NCBI GenBank assembly: GCA_022605955.1
Contig: JAKCOZ010000003.1
Span: forward strand, 41,070,761-41,134,760
Direction: 5' to 3'
Source of the DNA: Rallus limicola
Lineage: Eukaryota; Chordata; Aves; Gruiformes; Rallidae
DNA length: 64,000 bases
The stretch's first letter is position 1; each line of letters begins with the position of its first letter. The translations under genes were made by a program, and so were the position numbers. Positions 25,186 to 36,636 of the stretch are shown here, in pieces. The notes beneath the pieces are model-generated. The model searched no databases. It saw only the letters and a program-made list of their open reading frames with translations, and was not told the DNA's origin.

Positions 25186-25977
25186 TTAGGTTAACAGCAA
25201 GATTTCCATACTGGCTAAGGATTTCTCATTTGGAGTGAACTGGGAGGAAGTAACATTTTTCAAGGCTTCTGGAGGAGATTTGGTCATCCAGAATGAATCA
25301 CTGAGCCATCTGGTGAAATATATGGCTGTCATGATGGGTGAGTGGCGGTACTGGGGTTCATATTGTGGGCTGGGGTAGAAGTATCGTGGTATATATCCTG
25401 GAACGTTTGATGAGAGAAGGCCTTTGATGAGAAGCCACTTCACTTCATGCACAGCAACATCAAACTCTGATCCCAGGTGCCAGCAATGGAAGCCACATTT
25501 GTAGTGACATCTGTGCAAACCAACTACTGGCACTGGACCCCAGCCTGGCACCCAGGGACCAGGGGTCTCTGTCTAAGGCTGCTGCTTTCCCAATTGCATG
25601 TTCAAACAGCTGTGGACAAATCCCAGACATACACAGATGCACAGACATATGCAGAGGACTCTGACATGGTCAGTCACATGCACAGTCACAGACAAGGTGC
25701 TGCCATTATCAGCACCCACATAGAAGACACACTCCAGGCTCACAAGCACACACACATTTGCAGATATAACAAGTACCACCATGGTCCTTTTGCCCATGTG
25801 GAATCCCAGTCCCAATCCTGGCCCCCTTACCCATCCCACAGCTACCTGACTCACTGGTTGGTCCAGCCTGATGCTCACTGCAGGCCTACAACCCTCACAC
25901 ACGTGTCCCACAGGCTTCCCACTTTTGCAGTTCCCCTCAAATAAAAGCAGGGTCTCCAGCAGCTGACACCCACTCAT
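25186..25977 (-). other. Long minus-strand open frame with one stop, unknown
   Basis: I do not recognise this frame. On the minus strand one frame runs from 25977 to 25186 (264 codons) with a single TAG at 25575-25573. The first part (134 residues) is Val/Cys-rich over a CA-rich DNA stretch. The second (121 residues) has Pro, Tyr, Phe and Trp in a composition closer to real protein. The plus strand of the same DNA also carries a 155-codon ORF (25477-25944) that ends inside an AATAAA (25940-25945). The stretch is GC-richer than its surroundings and may be an unclassified repeat. No splice context or start signal supports a gene. Confidence 0.2.
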
Positions 25978-28760
25978 CTCACACTGGCCCCACAGCCGCT
26001 GGCACCGAGTCCCTGTGACCCCATATGCAGGGGATAGAGACCGACAGTCCCAGAGAAGGAGCTGAAAGCAGGCAGGACAGAGTGCAGTGGTCAGGCACGG
26101 GGCTCAGCCAGACAAGCACACTGACCAGCCATGGGTTACAGGTGGCCCCTTTGGGACCTTGCCTGCCTACCTCACCTCTTTGTTCCTCCCTCTTCTCCTG
26201 CACATTACCTCGTTGACTGGTACAGTTCCATTGATCCCCTCCAACATCCCAGGCCCCTGGGTTTGCATCCCTCTTTATTGTAAACTCCCCAGTTTGCCAG
26301 CAATGTCTTGACAGCCCCTCAGCTGATGTGACTGACCAGCTTTGTTTCTGGCTACTGTTTTTGTTGACATTAATTGCTCAGATTTTGTGACTCTGATTGC
26401 CCTTTCCTTATTATCACAGCTAAGAAATAAGTGTTCTCACACTCCACATATCTCCTCCTGCCTTCTTGTTTATAACCTTTTATTTTTAATAGCTCCCCCC
26501 TCCTTTTGTTCCTTCCTGTCCCTTCCCTCTGCATGTCCCTTACATATCTGTACAACTCTATCACCCAGTGTTCAGCATCTCCTTGCTCATTCATAAGCTC
26601 ATCAGCTGGCAAAGACCAAGATTCTCATCCTAGGCGTGGTGCTGGTAGCCGATAGATACCCCATCGACTATTGAAACTGGCAAGGTTCATTTCTTGTCCA
26701 TGTCTTACTATTGGGATCTTTGTCAGATTTGTGCCCCAGTATGTTTGCTTATTGTCTCCCCTTTCCTTATTACCCAAATTAGAACTCCTCAATCAGACTG
26801 CTTTCTGGTATAAACAGTCTCAGCTCACTTTTTTTCTTATCAATTAGTGCAGCTAAGCAGGTTTCTTTCAGGCCATTGTCTTTGTTAATACCAATTGATT
26901 CTCCTGAAACTGTTCTCATTCCTTCCCTGTCATCCCAGTTTTTCAAAGCCCCTTGTCAGACAATCTCACTTCAAAGAATAAACAGTCTCACACTTCATGT
27001 ATTCTTCAAGGTTGTTTACCAGTTGTCTCCAGTAGAGCTCTCAGATGAATGGAAAAATTTAAAAGTATTTATCCCAGTTATATACATCTGGCCTGCCAGA
27101 TAGGTTAATTTGCTGCATAGCTTGCCCAGATTCCAGATTTCCAGTCTTTCCAACCACCTGACTTTCCATCCAGCTGACACTGTATTGGCATGAGTAGTAA
27201 CAGACATTTAAAAAAACCCCAAAACGAAACCAAATGAAACAACCCTCTTTTTTCCCCAACAAATAAAATTATTAAATTATATCCCACAGCAAATGTTGTC
27301 TATCTATATTAGCATTCCAATCAAGGATGGAATAAATTAATATTTGAAAACCTAGTATTTTTCCAGAGGTACAGAGTCCATTTGCTAACCTTCTCTCAGT
27401 CTTTTCCTCTTTCATAAGCACTTGTAAATGCAATAACTGCACTACACAGAGCCACATACTAAAGCATTAATTAAATTATTTTGAAAGCTCTGATTTTTTT
27501 TGTGCATCACAGATCTTCATAAAACTACCTAAGTGGATGCTATAAATAAATAAGTAATACAGTTGTAGAAAATAATACATCAGTATAAAACAAGCAGAGG
27601 GTTTTGCCAAGTCACACAGTAAAAATTGTAACAAAATGGGGCATGTGAGTCCTGATTATAACATGTCTTCACATAATGAAGAAATATTCAGTAGTTTCTC
27701 CTCAATATTTTTTACAACAATGTATCAAGAAAAAAAAGATCAATCAGGAACTTGTAAAAATCTTTTAAGTATAATATATGGTGTGACCTGAAAAAGATCA
27801 AATTAAATTACACCTTAGAATGAGCAAGGACTTAAATATTTCATTTTCCATGAAGTTATTCCTCAATTTGAGAAGATATTTTACCGAAAATAAGAAGTGA
27901 CTGCCAGCAGAATATCAATAGAAGCTGTGCAAAGGAAAGCCAGTTTGGGGGATTGTCTTTGAAAAGCACATCCTTGTACTGCACATCAAAACATAGTAGA
28001 TCTCACAAAAATTGGGTACGCCTCACAACTGTCAGAGAACTCAAAACTTTTCTATATAACCTTACCGAAAATATACAGATGAAAAATATGCAGAAAAATA
28101 GCAATCAAGGGGAGGAAAATTAGCTGTGTATTGGCACACTTTGCAGACTGAATGCTGAAGGAGGAATTAGGATGCTAACTAGGCACCTTAATAAATTGAG
28201 CTGAATTGCATGAAAATTGTTTAATTGCTAAGTATCACGATGCAGTAAAATATTAGGCATAGGAAAAATAACGATCCATTCTGCATTCTTTTGTTACTTA
28301 TCAGAATGATAATCAGAAACACTGAAAAATCTGAATGATCTTTTTAGCAGCATAAATGGTCATATATATTAGTCTTTCTGTTCAGAGAAAGCTCTGAAAA
28401 ACTCTGCAACACTTTAACAGGTATGAAATAAGGACTACTTCTTCACCAATGATGTTGCATAACTTACATGGAATTTATTTAATTCAGGGCCACACAGTAC
28501 ATTCACCGTTCACCCACTTCAATATCCTTGCAGTCTTCCTGCAGCTTTTATAGGGACATCCACTGGGCAGCATCTGGCAGGAACAGCATTTCTAATCTGA
28601 GTATAATTAATCCTTGTCAAAGGAACTTTGCCAGGCCTTCACAAAAGATTCATAAAGATGCTTTTTAAAATCTGGATTCTATTGTGTCTAGCCTTTGCTC
28701 TCATAACCACAGTAACAGAGGTGAACTCCACCTCCTTGGAAAGTGCTGAATTTTTCTGTA
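25978..28760. other. Non-coding stretch, pyrimidine-rich then AT-rich
   Basis: The first part (to about 26630) is C/T-rich on the plus strand. From about 26700 to 27050 there are scattered similar phrases, such as 'ataaacagtctca' near 26811 and 26977, which suggest an old internal duplication. From 27200 to 28700 the DNA is AT-rich with no recognised element. Confidence 0.4.
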
Positions 28761-28762
28761 GC

Positions 28763-29890
28763 CGGTCACAGAATGGCTGAGGTTTGAAGGGACCAACGCC
28801 CATGCTCAAGCAGAGCTACCTAGAATTGGTTGTCCAGGACCATGTCCAGGCTGCTTTGAAAGATCTCCAGGGAAGAAAGACTCCACCACCTCTCTGGGTT
28901 ACCTGTGCCTGTGCTCAATCATTAGGTGTTTCCTAATGTTCAGGAGGAACCTTCTGTCTTTCACTTTGTTCCCACAGCCTCTGGTCCTGTCACTGCACCA
29001 CACGAAAAAGAGCCTCTTCTAATCTCCCTTCAGGCCTTTTGATTTATGAGATCAATCATAATGTAATTGATGGACATCGATGAGACCCAGCCGGTGCCTT
29101 CCCTTCTCCAGGCTGAACAGTTCCAACACTCTCAGCCTTTCCTCACATGCAAGATTCTCCAGTCCCTTAATCAATTTCATATTCCTTTGCTGTCCATACT
29201 TCCCCCTGTACTGAGGAGCTCAGAACTGACCCCCTATAGAAGCCCAGGACACTCACTGTTAGCTTTTTCTGTGGTAAGGGCACATTGCTGGCTAGTGTTC
29301 ACTTTGGTTTCCATCAGGACCCTCAGCTGCTTCTCATCTGGGCAGTTCCCAGCATTTACTGGTATGTAGGGTGTTCCTCCCCTTGCTGCAGGATTTTACA
29401 CTTCTGCTTTTTGAACTGCATGAGGTTCCCATTTCTCAATTCTGTTGATGTCTTTCTGGATGCTAGCACAACCTGCAGACATATCAGTCCCTTTCGCCTC
29501 ACAGTTTTTGTCAACAGCAGGCTTGCTGCATGTATACTCTGCCCCATCATCTCAGTTATTAATGAAGATTTTAGACAGGATTGGGTACTCTGCTAGTGCC
29601 TAGCTTCCAACTAGACCTTGTTCCTCTTATCACCACACTCTAGGACTGGCCATTCAGCCTTTTTTCAATCCACATCATGGTTTGTTCATCCAGCCTAGTC
29701 TTCATCAGTTTTTCTATGAGGATCTCATGGGACACAGTGTCAAAAGTCAAGATATATGATATCCACTGCTCTCCCCTCATGTTCCAAGCCAATCTTTCAT
29801 CATAGAAGCTTATCAAATTGGTCAAGCATGACTTCAGTTTAATGAATCCATGCTGATGTGAAGTGTCTGGGGAATTTTTGCATAACAGTG
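28763..29890 (-). mobile_element. CR1 LINE, long 3' fragment
   Basis: The minus strand reads from RT core to 3' end. The RT block (TNLISFYDE type, then FDTVSHEIL type) lies at 29825-29640 as a 61-codon open frame. Later ORF2 and the 3' UTR follow down to the 'ccattctgtga' type tail at 28763-28775. Sequence upstream of the RT block (29830-29890) still reads as CR1 (QHGF type). It is more diverged than the copy at 59-61 kb and has many stops. The plus-strand ORFs of 100 and 103 codons at 29067-29596 are antisense shadows. Confidence 0.85.
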
Positions 29891-30420
29891 CCCCATGAGG
29901 ACTATCTTGTTTACATGAAAATGCTAGAAGAGACCTTGCTTAAGCCCTGTTTTGTTGCTTTTCCTGTGACACTGCCTTTTCCTTGTCAACGCTATCCATC
30001 ACTCTTTCACTGAACTTCTGCTTACTCTTTCTCCTACTATTCCTAGTTTAAAGCCCGTTTTGCCCAAACAGTCTTCCTCCTGGTAGAGGTACCTCTGCCC
30101 CACTTAGGGAGGTGGATCCCATCTTCCAAGCAAATGCCAACCTCTGGGCAGTGACTCATGGTTGTAAGACTAAATTCCTGTCACTGACATGAGCTCTGCA
30201 GCAGTTACTGACCTGTATTATCAGTGGTGTCATCCTCTCATGCTCTTCCCTGACTGGCAAGACTGAAGACACCACCACTGGGCTTCTGTGCCCTTGACTA
30301 TCAGCTACTAAGGAACTAGGGTAACAGGGATACCCAGGTAGAATGAAAATTTTGAACATATCACCTGGCTCTGTATACTGCATTTCCTCTAGGTATTTTG
30401 GGGAAATTATTTAGTCTGCT
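29891..30420 (-). repeat. Possible further CR1-related or other old repeat
   Basis: This continues from the CR1 fragment and has repeat-like phrasing, for example near 29905-29960 and 30080-30160. I cannot place it in CR1 ORF2. It may be an older CR1 subfamily, a rearranged piece or an unrelated repeat. Confidence 0.3.
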
Positions 30421-32312
30421 CCAGGTGACCTCTATGCCAATTATATCTCTGTATATGGAGGTACAAGTACAAAATCTGTGTGCTTCAGTGAGCAAGGGTG
30501 GGGTTGTGATCATTCCTTGTGCACAACTGCAGTGTTGATTCAGTATGAGGACTTAAATAACAAGGCTTTAGTTTGTGAAACCACTGAAATCTCTATCCAA
30601 CCACTTTTAATCAACCGAAGTCTTAGGGCAGAAGTCAAGGGCTAGATGTTCCTTCCCCCAGTAGAGCCCAAGTTCTTTCTAGTCCTCAGAGTGTAATAGA
30701 TGGCTTGTGGAAAATACAGACTTTAAAAATAAATGTCAGCAGAGACTTTTCTTCAGCACAAGGCATCTGTATTTTGAATGATCCTTTTATCCTGGTTTAT
30801 CTTCTTCAGACATAGCTACAATGACTAGTGTAATAAAAATGTTGTCTCTTGGTCTCTGCACTCTCATTTGTCTCTCTCTCTTTGTCCCCAAACATTGCAG
30901 ACCTTCAGAATGGATCTGGACAGCATTTCACTAACCAACAAATGGCTTTTTCCTTCCCCAAATATTTTTTTAATCTGAGCATTTCCTTTTTTTTTTTTCC
31001 CCATTTTTCTTCTGAGTAGCACAATGAAGACCAAAGAAAGCAGCAACAAATTCCTGAAAAAGAACTGAACTGCTGCTTGAAGCCCCAAGTCCAAACATCA
31101 CTGAAATTTCTGAAATACTTCACTAAAGAAATTGTTTACCATGAAAAGGTGCAGTGACATGTGGGAATCTCTGTATGGCACACCACATAACTGGTCCTCT
31201 GCAGACATGACACTCTTCAAGTGGTCCCTGTTCTTCTTCTCTCTCTGTCCCTGACACTTACATGTGGCAGTGGTTTTCTTCCTGGTGGCTTTTTTCCCCT
31301 AAATCCTGTTTTAGACCTTTAAAATCCATTTTGTCCTTTTTTTTTGTTTTGAGCCACTAACCTATGGAGTGCTCTCACTGTGCCATATGATATGGACATC
31401 ATTGTGATCTCTAGTAGCTGACTGGCACTAGACCAATACAATCAGCTTTTGAATGGATTTTATTAAAAAGCAACAGATATAGAGAAGTGTATTCAGATTT
31501 CCAAATTGTGCCTACTTGAACCTTGTGTAGAATACAACTGCTGCTGGTGTTTCCAGAACAGATTCTGTCATTTTACCCAGAACAAGTCTTTGTGTTAGAT
31601 TTCTGGCTTTTTAATGACATCCAGGGTTTTTTTTTATTACGTTTTATTCTTCTTCTTACACAATCCAATCTTTCTGTCTTCCATTTTAATGAAATAGGTT
31701 AAAAAATGTTCCATTTTAATGGACAAAAAAAACCCAACAGGACCCGATGTCACTGTGTACTATATTTCTGAGCATCCTTAGGGATTTCTTCTATGTAAAT
31801 GGCAATCTTTTCTTAAATTGGTTCTTTTTTCTCAATTTCTTGCAGATGAGATCAACCTATTTTTTCACTCCTTTGAAATACTTTTTAGCGTTTAGGCAGC
31901 GACCAAGCTGAAAAAACCCACCAAACCCTCCATGCCCACCAAGCCAACCAAGAAAGAAATTAACGAAAAACAGTTTATAATTCTGTGGTTAATTAAAAAA
32001 TAATCAGAACCCAGATCCAGTTGACTTCAGCCCATTTTGTACAGATTTTTGACATTTCATTAAAAAGTATGAATTATGTAAGCCCTTCATTATATCACTG
32101 TTTCTGATGTTAATTGAAGATAGGTCAAAAAATGCCATTTGTAAAGGAGAAGTGGTTTTTATTTGCACAAAAAACACCTAAAAGAACTTTTTTATTGACT
32201 AAAAGTGAAGAATAACAAAAAATGGCAATAGAGAAAGTCTGATATACTGGGAAAAAGTTATTTTGACAAAAGCATTTGTTAAAATTTACTTCTTTTTGTG
32301 CTTTTTTTCTAT
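30421..32312. other. AT-rich non-coding stretch, nothing recognised
   Basis: No exon-like ORF and no named repeat. Several T or A homopolymer runs occur (about 30988-30999, 31331-31339, 31626-31636). The right half is very AT-rich. Confidence 0.5.
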
Positions 32313-32895
32313 ACATATGTCCTGGTTTCAGTCAGGATAGAGTTAACTTCATTTGTAGCAGCGGATGGAATGCTGTGTTTGGGAGTTAAAATGAAAGCAG
32401 TGCTGGTAACACCCTGATGTTTTTAGTTGCAGTCAGGCAGTCAAAGCCAGGACAGGTGACCCAGATGGGCCAAAGAGAGTATTCCATGCCAATTACGTCC
32501 TGCCCAGGATAACGGGGGGCTGATGGGAGGAAGAAGAGGGGTGGTTCTGGGCCGGGACGCGTGGTTCTTGGGGGGACAGTCGGGTTCCGGGACAGCTCTG
32601 GGTGGTGGGGCCTGAGTTGTGTGGTTGGGTGAGAAACTGCATTGTGTATCAATAGTTTCATATTCTTTTGCTCTAAAGTCCTGTTAGCATTGTTATATTT
32701 TATCTTTCTGTTCTCTTAGTAAACTATCCTTATCCCAACCCACGGGCCTCTTAGTTTCTTGGTTTTGGAGTTTGCCCCTTCCTTCTCCCATCGCTTGTTT
32801 CCCCCCCCTTTCCCTCTTCCCCTGCTCTTTTACTTTAAGGAGCAGGCAGCTGCGTGGATCTCGGCCCACAGCCGGGGTGAAACCACGACAACATA
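32313..32895 (+). mobile_element. Solo LTR with perfect 5-bp target duplication
   Basis: The LTR occupies 32318-32890 (573 bp). It opens with TGTCCTGGTTTC and closes with GAAACCACGACA, a near-perfect terminal inverted repeat with TG...CA ends. It is flanked by the identical 5-bp direct repeat ACATA (32313-32317 and 32891-32895). A 5-bp duplication fits ERVL-type or some gamma-type integrases. No internal retroviral sequence lies between, so this is a solo LTR left by LTR-LTR recombination. ORFs on both strands between 32386 and 33103 overlap it and are not genes. Confidence 0.9.
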
Positions 32896-34517
32896 CTCTT
32901 ACCTCGTCCCTCCTTCTTTGCCTGATTCTAGTTACATTCTTTCCTTTATACATTTCTCATATATTGTGGTCTCTTTCTGCTGGCATATGTGGATTCACAA
33001 ACTGTTACTGATACAAAGTCAGAGAGCCATTCTTGGAGTATTATGGCACAATGAAAGTGATGGAAACTGCATGAGCTGTTTTCCTGCACTAACCCTGAGT
33101 TGAGAATGGCTGAGGGACAAAGTACCTCCTTTCCTACTTGCAGTAAAGTATTTGTCCAGCTAGAGCTGTTGTGAGGTGAGTTGGGTAAAGCACAAGTGTG
33201 AGAAGAGAGAGTAAATCTGTTGAGGAGGTTACAGTGGATGATCACTTCTCAAGGAAGAAGAAAGCTAAAAGAATTGCACCCAGCAAAGGATCTGAGGCAT
33301 CAGATGCTGATAAGCAGTGTTAGGGAACCTCTTGGCTATGTAGGATGGGGCAGGTCTTTAGGTGGGCTTAGACTGGAGTTCAGGAAGAGGTAGGTCAGAA
33401 AATGTATATTCTGAAATGAGAGTATGTATAGGAGCTGGTCTATGTGGGAGCATCAGTCTTCCATGCCTGAGTCTGAGATCAATACGTGGTTCTCACATTA
33501 CATTCTGGGACCAGGCTTTCATGTCATTCCCTTTCTTCATAGACATTTGGTGGATGCACACTTGTCACTGTTGTTTGGAAAGCATTCGGCTGTGTGTGTT
33601 GCTTAAGAAAATAGCAATATTTAATTTCTACACAGGTTCAATTAGTAGTGCCCTGAGACACAAATAGGTTTTTTTTTGTTTGTTTGCCTTGGTTTTTGCT
33701 TTAAAATTATTGTTTTAATAGAACTCATAGTGCAGGAATTTGTCTTTTCTCTATAATTTTCAAATATTACATGCAACCAGTTAGCAATTAAACATTATGT
33801 GGATTACAGATATTCAAACAATGCCTTACTATTGACATTTGGAAATTATTATCTTTTCTAGTCATCGTAAAGACAAACCAGAGAGTTAATATAATGTGGT
33901 AAAACAAAGGAGATAAAAAGAATAGCTTTTGAATATCAGAAGGAATATCTAGGGATGATGAAACATGAAAAGAAAACTATAGAAATTCATGTCTTGGCAG
34001 AAAAATACTGAAAATAACAAAAGACCCTACTGCATCTAGAACTGAGCAGTACCAAACAGAAGTAATAGTAAAGAATTATCCCTATATTTACAAATAATTC
34101 TAATACTATTTTATTCCCTTTCATGCTAGGTGTATCTCAGGAAGTTCATTCCTAATAAACACTTGCAAATGTAACATCTCACAGAAAGCTGATCTGGATG
34201 AAAATGCCCATTTGCTTTCCATCCCGCCATCATGTTCTCACCAGGCATGGTTGTTCCTAGAAAACCAGGTGCTAGTGTGTGGAGAGGGATGAGTTACAAA
34301 CAGCAGTCATCTTATCCCCCTCCCACAGTTCTCAGAAGAGCTGCTTGCCTGAATCCTTTGTAACCCACATCAGTCATAATAGCATGATTCTGTAGGAGAG
34401 GCAAAACTGAGTTAGTGGGCATGGTACCTATTTCATTGTCATACATGGGTCTGGTAGGGGATGCCTGTGTACAGTCTCATTGGTTACAACACAGCCTACT
34501 AACTGTCCTCATAGAAA
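32896..34517. other. Non-coding stretch, nothing recognised
   Basis: No coding signal and no named repeat. From about 33610 to 34150 the sequence is AT-rich with stops in all frames. Confidence 0.5.
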
Positions 34518-34608
34518 TGGCCTCATAGAAACATAAAATGTTTAATATGTCAAGAGGCTACTGCAGTCCAATGTCCACCTGCAGTGATTTGTTCTGCAAT
34601 CATTCACA
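34518..34608 (-). repeat. Possible worn CR1 3' tip
   Basis: The phrase at 34518-34590 resembles the reverse complement of a CR1 3' end (a 'tcatagaa..ataaaatg' start and a later 'tccaatgtccacctgcagtg' block), but with many differences. The assignment is weak. Confidence 0.3.
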
Positions 34609-34648
34609 TGAATCCTACAACTCGTAGGGTAATGAAAAGCCTGGAAAG

Positions 34649-34708
34649 AATATCAGTAGGCAGACCATTTCCAAGCAGAATATTAGCAGGCAGACCATTT
34701 CCAAGCAG
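34649..34708. repeat. 30-bp tandem duplication
   Basis: Two adjacent 30-bp copies (34649-34678 and 34679-34708) share the core ggcagaccatttccaagcag and differ at two positions. The second copy directly abuts the left edge of the long-LTR fragment, so the duplication may mark its breakpoint. Confidence 0.85.
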
Positions 34709-35172
34709 AGGAGCTTGCTCCAATGCAGGTCACAGTGTCTTCTATATGTCTGCACCTGCTCCAGTGTGGGGCCTCTCCACAGGCTGCAGATGGGGTGTCT
34801 GCTCCCTATTGTTTGTTTGCCATGTGGTTTTCTACATGAGCTGCAGGAGCATCTTTCTTTCTGGCTCCTGGGGTGCCTCCTCCCTTCCCTCTTCCCTGCC
34901 TCAATGTCTACACAGTTTCTTATGTCTCCTCACTCCCTTCTCTGGTGGCAAAATGTGGCTGCTTCCATTTTTTTTTTTTTCTTCTTAAATGTGATTCCCA
35001 GAGGCGCTGTGACCATCACCGATTGGCTTGGACTTGGTCAGCAACGATTCCTGCTTTGAGTTGGTTGCTGTTCACTCTCTGGGGCCTTCAGAAAGCTTCC
35101 AGCTGCTTCTTCCGGAAGCCTCCCCTGCAGCCCCCCTTCTCCATGAGAACCAAGCCACGCAGAACTACAACA
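34709..35172 (-). repeat. Long LTR, copy D, 5' half only
   Basis: The minus strand carries the start of the long LTR family (TGTAGTTCTGCGTGGCTTGG, ending at 35169 on the plus strand). The 'agaggcgctgtgaccatcac' block (35000-35019) and the U3 half follow, then the sequence stops before the AATAAA region. This copy fixes the family's start at TGTAGTT, which also appears, degraded, in front of copies A, B and C. The plus-strand ORFs at 34584-35210 are artefacts of this LTR. Confidence 0.75.
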
Positions 35173-35639
35173 AGATGACCACCACCTTTTCTGTACTCTT
35201 ATTCACATGAGAAGAACTGACCTGACTGAAGAAGCCTTTACACATGCAGTCATTTGGCACCATGGTATGTGCCAAGCAAGATCATTAGGTAAGCATTTCT
35301 ACATAGGGAAACACATGGTATAGGAAGCTGTTGCAGTCACTTGTACTAAGAAAAAAATAGTTTTCTAGTGTTTGATGGACTTTTAGCATTTGCAGACCTG
35401 ATGACACCCAGGAAAGGCAATTAGCACTGCAGCACTTGGATAGTATCACTCACACGTCTGCCCACTGGGTACAAGACAATGGAAATCTATTTCACATCCA
35501 GTAAGATGTGTAGTGAATTTTCATGCAGTGAGAAACCCCTGCTGAACAGTAGGCATTCTTGGATCTTAGACTGTTTTTCCAGCTCAGCATTGGAATTAAT
35601 GCTAGTCCCCTCATAAAAGCCTTGCAAGTCATCTGCACT
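35173..35639. other. Non-coding spacer between LTR fragments
   Basis: Nothing recognised. The order of the two flanking fragments (5' half at lower coordinates, 3' end at higher, both minus) does not match one simple interrupted LTR. Confidence 0.45.
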
Positions 35640-35870
35640 TTCACTTTTGTGGTGACTGGAGGCCAGCTGCCCAGGAAAGCTACTCTATCACTCCCTTTCC
35701 TAGCTGGACAGATGAAAGAAAAGATAATTAAAAGTTTGTGGGTCAAGATGAGGACAGGAAGAGATCATTCAGCAATTAACGTCACAGACAAAACAGATTC
35801 AGCAAGCAATAAAATTAATTTAATTTACTACCCAATCAAAGCAGAGGCTACTGGCTACGACAGTGTTACG
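35640..35870 (-). repeat. Long LTR, copy E, R-U5 end only
   Basis: The minus strand matches the last 200 or so bases of copies B and C. It has the 'tggtgactggaggccagctgcc' end block (from 35650), the 'tagctggacag' block (35701), the 'cacagacaaaacagattcag' block (35781-35800) and a decayed AATAAA region near 35810-35830. It is strongly diverged, so likely older than copies B and C. Confidence 0.65.
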
Positions 35871-36636
35871 AGTTTTCAGGGTAAAACTAGCTCACAAACA
35901 GCAACAGGATGCTACTGCACTTCTTTTGGGATGTGTTAATAGGAATACTGAATATATACTCTGGGGAAGGGGTTGCAGTACTGTGTGCAGCATGGAGCAC
36001 TATATTGTAAGCAAAGTGAATTTTTGTCTGGATTGTTTCCTGTCTGCAAATGAGATTTAAGGTAAGTTGGAAGACACCAAGGCCTTCACTTGCTGACAGC
36101 TGAAGTAATGTAGCAATCCAGTGGCAGAAGACTTGGCAAGATGCAAGATTTCTGCTTCCTTAGACTGTACCGCTGTAGACACTTTTTTAATACAAATTAT
36201 TATTTTAGTCTTGCAGCTAATGTAAGGATGACTTTAGGTTACAACTTTCAGAAAACTGGGAATTATTCTGAACCCTGGAACACACAGGCCTACCTTCTGC
36301 ATCCTTCCCTCCCTCAGAGTATTGCATTGTACTATGAAGAACACTGTAAAACACTGCACCTTGCTTGTCACATGACAAGCAATGCACATTTTCTTTCCAC
36401 CTAAGACAAATATGTCCTTTGCTTAATATAAGCGCAAGTGGCTAAGTCACTTAAAATGGTGCTGGCATGAATGCTCAACTCACTTAACCTGGTCTATGAT
36501 GCTGCACTGAGCCTGGTGTGCCTACTCATTCCTGCTCCAACTTGTATGGCATAGTTTTGCACAGTGGTGTCATGCTACTGCAAGAAGGGAGGCAACTGCT
36601 AGATACAAACACATTTGTGCCCAGTAACATGGATAT
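35871..36636. other. Non-coding stretch, nothing recognised
   Basis: No coding signal and no named repeat. It lies between two pieces of the long LTR family. Confidence 0.45.

Noticed and set aside
25477..25944. 155-codon plus-strand ORF ending in an AATAAA signal
   Set aside because: The composition (His, Thr, Gln, Ser) follows from CA-rich DNA, the opposite strand is equally open, and no start context, splice site or domain supports it.
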